Of a DNA stretch of 5,190 nucleotides, positions 1 to 5,157 are shown in pieces. The first letter of the stretch is position 1; every line of letters starts with the position of its first letter. Made by a program: the position numbers and the translations under genes. This DNA is from CAZHDI01 sp964531285 (GTDB taxonomy: Bacteria > Pseudomonadota > Alphaproteobacteria > JAJFIK01). The notes beneath the pieces were generated by a model. The model worked only from the letters and a program-made list of their open reading frames with translations, was not told the DNA's origin and searched no databases. Location: NCBI GenBank assembly GCA_964531285.1, contig CAZHDI010000156.1, positions 1 through 5,190 on the forward strand, read 5' to 3'.

Positions 1-25
1 CCGCCATCGGCGCCTCGATCAGTTA
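1..25 (-). other. In-frame TAA and continuing MreB homology at the window edge
   Basis: Read on the minus strand, the codons from 28 down to 2 give V, stop, L, I, E, A, P, M, A. MreB proteins have V-Y/G-L-I-E/D-E-P-M-A here, so homology continues in the same frame past the stop and there is no frameshift. Two codons depart from expectation: TAA for a probable TAC or TAT, and GCG (Ala, 13-11) for GAG (Glu). Possible explanations are a real nonsense mutation (pseudogene), a second degenerate mreB copy, or base errors at a sequence end. The window alone cannot separate these. Confidence 0.8.
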
Positions 26-430
26 CACCCGCCGGGCTCCGTCCGTGAGGGCCGATTCTTGGATCGCGCGGCGCTCGACGGCGGTGGAGCCGGAGGGCAC
101 GCAGACGATGATGAGCGGGTTCGCGAAACTTTGACGATTATGCACTTTGCGAATGAAGTGCTTGATCATTTCCTCGGCGACTTCGAAATCCGCGATCACG
201 CCGTCGCGCATCGGACGGATGGCTTCGATATTGCCGGGCGTTCGGCCGAGCATCATTTTGGCGTCGTTGCCGACCGCCAGAACCTGTTTCTTGCCGCCCT
301 TGGCGATGATCGCCACCACCGACGGCTCATTGAGCACGATCCCACGGCTTTTCACATAGACGAGCGTGTTCGCCGTTCCCAGGTCGATCGCCATATCGGC
401 GGAAAACATCCCAAGCAGGCCGGAAAGCAT
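23..430 (-). CDS. mreB: Rod shape-determining protein MreB, N-terminal part, frame interrupted by a stop
   Basis: MreB is the actin-like ATPase that forms membrane-bound filaments and directs lateral cell-wall synthesis with MreC, MreD, RodA and PBP2. The 135 visible residues carry the phosphate-1 motif DLGTANT (residues 16-22), then NEPSVVA, the block LGRTPG..EAIRPMRDGVIADFEVAEEMI and the phosphate-2-region motif VCVPSG..AVERRAI. MreB is normally about 345 residues, so roughly 40% is seen before the stop. Codon 136 is TAA (25-23), where relatives have Tyr or Gly in GARRV(Y/G)LI(E/D)EPMA. The same frame continues as LIEAPMA to base 1. I chose ATG 430 over ATG 457 because it makes the numbering match Caulobacter MreB and MLSGLLGMFSADMAIDLG is a normal family start; a partial Shine-Dalgarno, GGGACGAG, lies upstream. 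The gene would continue left, probably into mreC and mreD. Family identity is very secure; whether the gene is functional is not. Confidence 0.88.
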   Translation of the reverse strand: MLSGLLGMFSADMAIDLGTANTLVYVKSRGIVLNEPSVVAIIAKGGKKQVLAVGNDAKMMLGRTPGNIEAIRPMRDGVIADFEVAEEMIKHFIRKVHNRQSFANPLIIVCVPSGSTAVERRAIQESALTDGARRV

Positions 431-628
431 ATTGTTGTCTCGTCCCGTTGTCCCCATGTCCGCCGGCGTCGCGCCGGACGGCTGACTTGACCGGGCCTGT
501 GGCAGACCCTCTGGCCGATGGCGGGCCGGATCGGCAAGCCTGACGGATTGATGTCCGCCCTGGCAGCCGCACGCACCCGTTCGTCACTGCGGGAGGGCCG
601 GAAGCACCGGTGACCCGGCTTGGCCCGA

Positions 629-645
629 TGACCTGACACGGTCAA
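629..645 (-). promoter_or_regulatory. Inverted repeat TGACC-N6-GGTCA overlapping a -35-like TTGACC
   Basis: TGACC (629-633) and GGTCA (640-644) are perfect inverted arms 6 bases apart. On the minus strand the right arm is part of TTGACC (645-640), a good match to a sigma-70 -35 element, about 210 bases upstream of the mreB start. I see no convincing -10 element 16-18 bases further on, so the promoter reading is weak. A regulator-binding dyad is equally possible. Confidence 0.25.
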
Positions 646-669
646 GCGCGAGGCTCCCCTCTGCCGGGC

Positions 670-704
670 GATCTCTTTAGTGATCGGTTCGGCCGAACTG
701 ACTC
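670..704. promoter_or_regulatory. Two adjacent palindromes followed by a GANTC site
   Basis: Bases 670-685 (GATCTCTTTAGTGATC) form an imperfect dyad with one mismatched pair. Bases 687-698 (GTTCGGCCGAAC) are a perfect 12-bp palindrome. A GACTC site follows at 700-704. Stacked dyads in a gene-free region upstream of mreB are typical of operator sites. It is not the alphaproteobacterial LexA box, which is a direct repeat of GTTC, and I cannot name a binding protein. Confidence 0.4.
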
Positions 705-719
705 GCGCACCCCTGCGGA

Positions 720-747
720 CTTAATCCCAATCGGTAGTCATAGGCAA
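720..747 (-). promoter_or_regulatory. Weak candidate promoter for mreB in an AT-richer patch
   Basis: On the minus strand TTGCCT (747-742) and ATTAAG (725-720) are separated by 16 bases, in the most AT-rich part of an otherwise GC-rich spacer. The fit to -35 and -10 consensus is poor, particularly the -10. It is listed because the local composition shift is real and the direction is correct for mreB. Confidence 0.15.
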
Positions 748-796
748 CAATTTGTCCAAAGCGAGGCTCTATGCGTGTGACGGGTATGCGCGCCCG

Positions 797-817
797 CGCG
801 CAAATCCCGCGCAAATC
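797..817. repeat. Tandem direct repeat, two copies, 11-bp period
   Basis: CGCGCAAATC occurs at 797-806 and again at 808-817, one base apart, giving an 11-bp period, about one helical turn. Two copies on the same helix face are a common layout for cooperative binding of a regulator. No further copy is seen nearby, and the repeat is too short to exclude chance. Confidence 0.45.
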
Positions 818-887
818 AACGGGCCGCGACCACCTGACGACAGGTCGTCCGGATACGCCGAATTGCGGCGCACAGGCCTCAGCGCAC

Positions 888-919
888 CGCGCGGGACGGA
901 TTCTCTCAGCCCCCGCGCG
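888..919 (-). terminator. GC-rich hairpin after the ACT-domain gene
   Basis: The arms CGCGCGGG (888-895) and CCCGCGCG (912-919) pair perfectly over 8 bp around a 16-base loop, and lie about 20 bases past the stop codon of the ACT-domain gene. No run of U follows in the minus direction, so this is a possible 3'-end stabiliser or weak terminator rather than a standard intrinsic terminator. Confidence 0.35.
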
Positions 920-928
920 ATTCGAGTC
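899..928. promoter_or_regulatory. Cluster of three GANTC sites
   Basis: GATTC at 899-903, GATTC at 919-923 and GAGTC at 924-928 fall within 30 bases; the last two abut. GANTC is the target of the cell-cycle methyltransferase CcrM in most alphaproteobacteria. I count only seven GANTC sites in the whole window, four of them in the spacer between the ACT-domain gene and mreB. A role in methylation-dependent control is inference. Confidence 0.4.
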
Positions 929-938
929 GCCCGCATTT

Positions 939-1337
939 TCAGCATACCGCGTCCACGGCCGCGCTGGCTGCGGCGACGGCGGACCGGATCTGGGCCGCCG
1001 GGCCCGGTTTGGCGCGCATCACCGGGGCGGTGTAGAGCGTGCGCAAGGCATGAACCGGCGCATAGCGCTCGATCAGGGCCTTGAGCGCGTCGGCCGCGGC
1101 ATCATCGGCGGTGAGGGTGATTTGCAATCCCTCGCGCGCGCCATGACGGCCCTCTTGGACTACCACGCGGTCGAAGCGGTAGCCGCGCCAGGCCAGAACG
1201 CGCGCGAGACGGTCGGCAATGCCCGGGGTCTGATCCATCACAATCGCAAATGTGACGCGGCGCTCCGCGGCCATCTCAAAGGCCGGCGCCCGCTGTGAAC
1301 CCAATGCATACATGTCGTCATGGCCATGGAAGGTCAT
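939..1337 (-). CDS. Small ACT-domain protein, acetohydroxyacid synthase regulatory-subunit type
   Basis: This 132-residue protein has one ACT domain at about residues 27-97: a first strand RRVTFAIVMD, the turn DQTPG (35-39), a helix ADRLARVLAWRGY (41-53), a strand FDRVVVQEG, then LQITLTADD and a second helix up to ALRTL. The pattern matches IlvN/IlvH/IlvM, small subunits that bind and activate acetohydroxyacid synthase, the first common enzyme of valine, leucine and isoleucine synthesis. It lacks the roughly 80-residue C-terminal domain of IlvH and ends in an Ala-rich tail, so its size is closer to IlvM. From memory of E. coli IlvH, valine-site residues Asn11 and Asn29 correspond to Gln36 and Arg54 here. 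Strong G/C at third codon positions supports real coding. The start could be ATG 1337 (preferred; weak GGTAGAG upstream) or ATG 1274. No catalytic subunit gene adjoins it. The ACT fold is secure; the exact role is not. Confidence 0.75.
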   Translation of the reverse strand: MTFHGHDDMYALGSQRAPAFEMAAERRVTFAIVMDQTPGIADRLARVLAWRGYRFDRVVVQEGRHGAREGLQITLTADDAAADALKALIERYAPVHALRTLYTAPVMRAKPGPAAQIRSAVAAASAAVDAVC

Positions 1338-1663
1338 GGTCTCTACCCGCTTTGAACCTGAAAAAGTGTGGAAGTCTTGCGACGTCGTCAGGCGGACTGG
1401 CGGGCGGAGGCCGGGGCGCGCATAAACGCGCCCTTAATCGCCCAAAGTCGTACCGGCTGGCCCGGTTTATGGGCCTGGCATGGGACGACCGCACCCTGGC
1501 GATGATGCCAGAGCGGCTGGGTCGGCTTTGCCATGGTCAGCGCGAGGGTCATGAGACCGGTGACCTGCCCAAAATGCGCGGCCCGGGGATCGGGCTGCAT
1601 CCACCTGATCACCAACGATGGGCGAGCCGCCCGCCGTCTGTCAATGATTACTTGCCATTAGGG
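1338..1663. other. Gap between miaA and the ACT-domain gene, no convincing gene
   Basis: These 326 bases lie between two minus-strand genes. The only frame of note is 1388-1615 on the minus strand: 75 codons from a TTG, no usable Shine-Dalgarno, no family resemblance and no run of Ile/Leu/Val codons that would suggest a leader peptide. Small perfect stems occur at 1414-1433, at 1496-1500 with 1507-1511, and at 1620-1624 with 1628-1632. A TTGACA on the minus strand (1644-1639) could be a -35 element for the ACT-domain gene, but no good -10 is seen 16-18 bases away. This is where a catalytic ilvB/ilvG gene might have been expected; I see no remnant of one. Confidence 0.5.
1414..1433. other. Perfect 7-bp GC hairpin in the ACT-gene leader
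   Basis: GGGCGCG (1414-1420) and CGCGCCC (1427-1433) pair perfectly around the loop CATAAA. It lies about 80 bases upstream of the ACT-domain start. Read on the plus strand it is followed by TTAAT, on the minus strand by CGGCC, so neither side has a proper U-tract. It may be leader structure for the ACT-domain transcript. Confidence 0.35.
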
Positions 1664-2608
1664 TTAATAGGCGCCGAGCCGACCGGCCAAATCGCCGGCC
1701 GCGTCAGGCAGACCGCCGGACGCCAGAGCCGCAGCGTCGATCCGCTCCCAGTCGGCCATCTGATGACGGAACCAGGTCTCCTGGCGTTTGATGAACCGCC
1801 GGGTGGCGGTTTGGGCATCGGCAATGGCCTCTGCGCGGGTCCGGTGTCCGGCGAGATAGGCCAGAAGGTCCGGGACGCCGACCGCCTTCATCACCGGGAG
1901 CGCCGGGTCCAGGTCGCGCGCGCCGAGTGCGGCCACTTCGTCCAGCGCACCGGCGCCGATCATGGCCTCGAAGCGGGTGTTCGCCCGCTCATGCAGCACC
2001 GCGCGCGGCGCGCTCAGCACCAGCCGTGCAGCGATCCGGTCGGCCGCGATGACCGGTTGGCCGGGCCGGGCCTGCCAGGACGCCAGGCTCTCGCCGGTCT
2101 CGATCAGCACCTCCAGGGCCCGCTGGATGCGCTGAAGATCGCTCGGGCGGATGCCGCCGGCTGCGGCCGGATCGCGGTCGTTCAGCACGGCATGGAGACC
2201 ATCGGCTCCATGGGTCGCCATCAAGCCCGCGACCTCGGCTTTGGCTGACGCGCCGATCTCAGGCACCGGCGACAGCCCCTCCGTCAGGGCACGGAAATAA
2301 AGCCCCGTGCCGCCCACGATGACGGCCGGGCGGCCATCGCGCGCCAGATCGTCAAGGCACCCGCGCGCCAGATCCGCGAACGTGCCCGCCGAACACCGCT
2401 GCGCCCCGTCGAGCACGCCGTAGAGCCTGTGATCGGCCCGCGCCTCGTCCCCGGCGCTCGGGCGCGCGGTGATGACCCGGAGATCGCGATAGACCTGCAT
2501 GCTGTCGGCATTCACGATCGCCGCCCCGGTTCGCGTGGCCAGCGCCAGGGCGAGCGCCGACTTGCCGCTCGCGGTCGGCCCTGCAATAAGGATCACGCCC
2601 GGCGCCAT
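1664..2608 (-). CDS. miaA: tRNA dimethylallyltransferase
   Basis: MiaA transfers a dimethylallyl group from DMAPP to N6 of adenosine 37 in tRNAs that read codons starting with U, giving i6A, usually later matured by MiaB. The 314-residue product has the P-loop GPTASGKS (10-17), which here binds the pyrophosphate of DMAPP, then the conserved NADSMQVYRDL block (33-43) with the catalytic-base Asp35, TARPS (48-52), VGGTGLYFRAL (98-108), SDLQRIQRALEV (156-167), KAVGVPDL (241-248) and the C-terminal signature RRFIKRQETWFR (270-281). Length is normal for the family, so the gene appears intact. ATG 2608 puts the P-loop about ten residues in, as usual; the upstream AGGCGGGG is a modest ribosome-binding site. 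It is divergent from serB, a pairing often seen in alphaproteobacteria. The stop is TAA at 1666-1664. Confidence 0.96.
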   Translation of the reverse strand: MAPGVILIAGPTASGKSALALALATRTGAAIVNADSMQVYRDLRVITARPSAGDEARADHRLYGVLDGAQRCSAGTFADLARGCLDDLARDGRPAVIVGGTGLYFRALTEGLSPVPEIGASAKAEVAGLMATHGADGLHAVLNDRDPAAAGGIRPSDLQRIQRALEVLIETGESLASWQARPGQPVIAADRIAARLVLSAPRAVLHERANTRFEAMIGAGALDEVAALGARDLDPALPVMKAVGVPDLLAYLAGHRTRAEAIADAQTATRRFIKRQETWFRHQMADWERIDAAALASGGLPDAAGDLAGRLGAY

Positions 2609-2667
2609 CGTCCCGCCCCGCCTGGTTTTTCGACCGTGTTTCCATCCATCGTCCGGAGCCTCATGCG
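2609..2667. promoter_or_regulatory. Divergent miaA/serB spacer with the serB ribosome-binding site
   Basis: Only 59 bases separate the two divergent start codons, so promoters for both genes must overlap here or reach into the opposite gene. The spacer holds a TTTTT run (2626-2630) and a second T-rich patch at 2638-2641; no clear -35/-10 pair is visible. GGAG at 2655-2658 lies 9 bases before the serB ATG and is its Shine-Dalgarno. An earlier ATG at 2663 is out of frame and meets a stop after two codons. Confidence 0.5.
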
Positions 2668-3558
2668 ATGAGCCATGTGCTGACCCTGGTATCCGATCCT
2701 GCCGCCCCGGCGCTGACCCCGGCTCTTGTGGATGCCGCCGCCACGGCGCTCGGCGAGACGGGCACGCCCCTGTGGCTACAGGACGGGGTAGCCTGCGACC
2801 TGCCCTGCCCGGCGCCGGTGCCGCTGGCGATCATCGAGGCGGCCCTTGAGGGCGCGCCGGTCGATCTGGCGCTCCAGCCGGCCGATACGCGCCGGCGCCG
2901 GCTCCTCATCGCCGATATGGACAGCACCATCATCACCGTCGAGTGTATCGATGAAATCGCCGATCTTTTAGGTCTGCGCGGCGAGGTGGCGGCGATCACC
3001 GAGCGGGCCATGCAAGGTGAACTGGAATTCGATGGCGCGCTGCGCGAGCGCGTCGCGCTGCTCAAGGGGCTCGACGGCGCCCGGCTCGAAGCCGTCTACC
3101 GGGACCGGGTGACCTTCACCCCGGGCGCGGCGGCGCTGGTCGGGACCATGCGCGCCCATGATGCGTTCACCGCTTTGGTTTCGGGCGGCTTCAGCTTTTT
3201 CGCCGGACGGGTGGAAAAGGCACTCGGCTTTCATTGGAGCCAGGCCAATGACCTGGAAATCGACGATGCCAATCATCTGACCGGCCAGGTGATCCCGCCT
3301 ATTCTCGGGCGCGAGGCCAAGGCCCATGCGCTTCAGGCCATTGCGCTCCAGCAGGATATTCCGCTCAGCGCGGCGCTCGCGATCGGGGACGGCGCGAATG
3401 ATCTGGCGATGATCCGGCTTGCCGGCATGGGTGTGGCGTTCCGCGCCAAACCGGCGGTCGCGGCGGAGGCGAATGTCTCGATCCGCCATGGCGACCTCAC
3501 GGCAGCGCTGTTCTTCCAGGGTTATGCCCGCGACGAATTCGTCACCGCCGGCCAGTAA
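2668..3558 (+). CDS. serB: Phosphoserine phosphatase
   Basis: SerB dephosphorylates O-phosphoserine, the last step of serine biosynthesis; it is a cytosolic Mg2+-dependent HAD-family enzyme. In the 296-residue product HAD motif I is DMDST (83-87), with Asp83 as the nucleophile and Asp85 as the acid/base. Glu92 follows in the substrate-binding stretch TVECIDEIADLLG. Motif II is VSGGFSFF (171-178) with Ser172, motif III is Lys218 in GREAKAH, and motif IV is GDGANDLAMI (240-249) with Asp241 and Asp245 for Mg2+. Residues 1-78 are the poorly conserved N-terminal region, expected to be ACT-like. All catalytic residues are present and length is normal for alphaproteobacterial SerB. The start ATG has GGAG 9 bases upstream. 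It converges with the htrA-type gene, with a hairpin between. Phosphoserine specificity follows from family resemblance. Confidence 0.96.
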   Translation: MSHVLTLVSDPAAPALTPALVDAAATALGETGTPLWLQDGVACDLPCPAPVPLAIIEAALEGAPVDLALQPADTRRRRLLIADMDSTIITVECIDEIADLLGLRGEVAAITERAMQGELEFDGALRERVALLKGLDGARLEAVYRDRVTFTPGAAALVGTMRAHDAFTALVSGGFSFFAGRVEKALGFHWSQANDLEIDDANHLTGQVIPPILGREAKAHALQAIALQQDIPLSAALAIGDGANDLAMIRLAGMGVAFRAKPAVAAEANVSIRHGDLTAALFFQGYARDEFVTAGQ

Positions 3559-3564
3559 CGCGAA

Positions 3565-3588
3565 ACGGGCCACCCAAGGGCGGCCCGT
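3565..3588 (-). terminator. Hairpin between convergent serB and htrA, best formed on the htrA side
   Basis: ACGGGCC (3565-3571) and GGCCCGT (3582-3588) form a perfect 7-bp stem in a 57-base convergent spacer. In minus-strand RNA the pairing continues through a G-U pair and two G-C pairs to a CUUG tetraloop, then UU after the stem, which fits an intrinsic terminator for the protease gene. In plus-strand RNA the same position is an A-C mismatch, so it should work less well for serB, though GTCGGTTT follows. The U-tracts are short on both sides. Confidence 0.65.
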
Positions 3589-3615
3589 CGTCGGTTTCCG
3601 GATATAACAGCCCGG

Positions 3616-5142
3616 TCAGTTCTTGCCGGCGTCTTCGATCTTGAAGGCCACGAAGGTGAGCTGACCGCCGCGATTGACCAGCAGCAGCACCGGCTCCTTG
3701 CCCTGCTTGGCGCGGGCCGAGAGCTTGCTCTCCAGATCGTCCGGGCTCGTCACTTTGCGCTGGCCCACCTCGACGATCACATCACCGCGGCGCACCCGCC
3801 CGGCCGCCGGGCTGTCCGCCTCGACCGCCAGAACCAGCACGCCCTTGGCATCGTCATCGAGACCATAGCGCTCGCGCGCCGCCGCCGTGAGCTGACCGAG
3901 CGTCATGCCGAGATCGGACAGTTCCGTCTCATTCGTCCGCTGCGGTTCGCTGTTGCCGAACGGCGTCTGCGCCAGCACGTCTTCATCGAGCTGGCCAACG
4001 GCAACCCGCAGGGTCCGCTCCCGGCCGTCCCGCCAGATCTTGACCGGAACGGTCTTGCCGATATCGGTCTGGGCGACGATCCGTGACAGTTCGCGCGGGC
4101 TTTCCACCGGCTTGCCGTTGAAGCTCTGGATCACGTCGCCGACCTGGATCTGCGCCTTGGAGGCCGGGCTGTCGGTGCTGACGCCCGCCACGAGCGCGCC
4201 CTTGGGCTCCTTGAGACCGAAGCTCTCGGCAATCTCCTCGGACACGTTCTGGATCTGAACGCCGAGCCAGCCGCGCCGTGCTTCGCCATATTCCTGAAGC
4301 TGATCGACCACGGACTCGGCCAGGGCGGAGGAGATCGCAAAGCCCACGCCGACCGATCCGCCGGTCGGGGTCAGGATCACCGTGTTGATGCCGACGACCT
4401 TGCCGTCCATGTTGAAGAGCGGCCCGCCCGAATTGCCCCGGTTGATCGCCGCGTCGGTCTGGATGAAATCGTCGTAGCGGCCCGCGCGGATGTCGCGGTT
4501 CCGTGCCGAGACGATCCCTGCGGACACCGACCCGCCAAGGCCAAAGGGATTGCCGATCGCCATCACCCAATCGCCGACCCGGGTCACATCCGAATTACCG
4601 AATTCGACATGGGGCAACGGTTCGTCATGCTCGACTTTGATCACGGCCACATCGGTCGCCGGATCGACACCGACCACCTCGGCTTCCAAAGTCAGACCAT
4701 CGACGAAGGTCACCTGAATGCCGGTGGCTTCGCCGACCACATGATTGTTGGTGACGATGATGCCGCTGGGATCGATCACGAAGCCCGATCCCAGGGAGCG
4801 GACTTCGCGCTGGGGATTGCCAGGCATCATCCCGCCCGGACCTTCCCCACCGAAAAACTCGCGGAAAAACTCATCGAAGGGCGAGTCCATCGGACCGCGC
4901 CGGCTCATCTGGTTCTCGACCCGCTGGGTCGTCGAAATGTTCACCACGGCCGGGGAGAGTTTTTCCACCAGATCCGCGAAACTGTCCGGTGCCGGGCGGG
5001 CCCAGGCGGTGGCGCTCGCCCAAATCAGCGCGAGTGCGACCAGACCGGCGACCGCCGCGAGGCGGCCCATGGCCAGTCTGTCGGATCGCTGGGCGGCGAT
5101 GGCGCGTGCTTTGGTGGTCCGGCGGTGCGTCTGGGGTGTCAC
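3616..5142 (-). CDS. degP: Periplasmic DegP/HtrA-family serine protease (Do-like)
   Basis: HtrA/DegP proteases degrade or refold damaged envelope proteins in the periplasm. I start this 508-residue protein at GTG 5142, because AGGAGG (5157-5152) lies 9 bases upstream; ATG 5169 would put that site inside the gene. A basic N-terminus precedes a hydrophobic stretch at about 28-48 ending SATAWA, a likely Sec signal with cleavage after Ala48. The trypsin-like domain has His134 in TNNHVVG, Asp164 in DPATDVAVIKV and Ser238 in GNSGGPL, so the triad is complete. A Phe-rich, Gly-rich LA-type loop (about 85-110, FDEFFREFF) is typical of the family. PDZ1 spans about 286-386 with the binding loop RGWLGV, and PDZ2 about 410-501. 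In alphaproteobacteria such genes often follow hflK-hflC, which would lie right of this window. The symbol could equally be degQ, mucD or htrA. Confidence 0.93.
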   Translation of the reverse strand: MTPQTHRRTTKARAIAAQRSDRLAMGRLAAVAGLVALALIWASATAWARPAPDSFADLVEKLSPAVVNISTTQRVENQMSRRGPMDSPFDEFFREFFGGEGPGGMMPGNPQREVRSLGSGFVIDPSGIIVTNNHVVGEATGIQVTFVDGLTLEAEVVGVDPATDVAVIKVEHDEPLPHVEFGNSDVTRVGDWVMAIGNPFGLGGSVSAGIVSARNRDIRAGRYDDFIQTDAAINRGNSGGPLFNMDGKVVGINTVILTPTGGSVGVGFAISSALAESVVDQLQEYGEARRGWLGVQIQNVSEEIAESFGLKEPKGALVAGVSTDSPASKAQIQVGDVIQSFNGKPVESPRELSRIVAQTDIGKTVPVKIWRDGRERTLRVAVGQLDEDVLAQTPFGNSEPQRTNETELSDLGMTLGQLTAAARERYGLDDDAKGVLVLAVEADSPAAGRVRRGDVIVEVGQRKVTSPDDLESKLSARAKQGKEPVLLLVNRGGQLTFVAFKIEDAGKN

Positions 5143-5151
5143 GATTTCGAT

Positions 5152-5157
5152 CCTCCT
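5152..5157 (-). promoter_or_regulatory. Perfect Shine-Dalgarno that fixes the protease start at GTG
   Basis: On the minus strand AGGAGG is followed by 9 bases and then GTG (5142-5140). It is the best ribosome-binding site in the window and lies inside the longer frame that begins at ATG 5169, so the longer start is unlikely. The only sequence further upstream in the window is 5170-5190, too short to show a promoter. Confidence 0.75.

Larger units (their letters stand above)
458..938. other. Long gene-free stretch upstream of mreB
   Basis: No convincing coding region was found on either strand over 481 bases. The open frames that cross it are short, run into antisense of neighbouring genes and match no family I know. 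It holds a small stem-loop just upstream of mreB (463-468 with 472-477, loop TCG), an inverted repeat at 629-644, adjacent palindromes at 670-698, an AT-richer patch around 718-755, a tandem repeat at 797-817 and a GC-rich hairpin at 888-919. As mreB is transcribed leftward, this stretch most likely contains its promoter and 5' leader, plus the 3' end of the ACT-domain gene transcript. Confidence 0.6.

Noticed and set aside
914..933. A sequence resembling the T-arm of a tRNA (ATTCGAGTC)
   Set aside because: The stem next to the TTCGAGT loop does not pair (A opposite C, then G opposite G). No acceptor or anticodon arm is found around it.
771..1298. A 175-codon plus-strand frame, and an overlapping one at 752-1084
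   Set aside because: Both run antisense into the ACT-domain gene, which has clear ACT motifs. Their translations are Arg/Gly/Ala-rich with no domain pattern.
1388..1615. A 75-codon minus-strand frame between miaA and the ACT gene
   Set aside because: It starts at TTG without a Shine-Dalgarno and has no recognisable motif or leader-peptide character. Third-position G/C is moderately high, so it is not fully excluded, but I cannot support it as a gene.
1655..1668. Possible CtrA site near TTAGGGTTAA at the end of miaA
   Set aside because: The spacing does not fit TTAA-N7-TTAA, and the site overlaps the miaA stop codon with no promoter-like neighbours.
1295..2248. A 317-codon open frame on the plus strand
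   Set aside because: Most of it is antisense to miaA, whose motifs are all present on the other strand. The translation resembles no family and is a by-product of high GC content.
2968..3573. Long minus-strand frames under serB (2968-3573 and 2661-3065)
   Set aside because: serB on the plus strand has the complete HAD motif set and a good ribosome-binding site, so these are antisense shadows.
3983..4570. Frame-shifted open reading frame within the protease gene
   Set aside because: It is the same DNA in another frame and gives Arg/Gly-rich low-complexity protein. The catalytic triad and PDZ domains are in the main frame.
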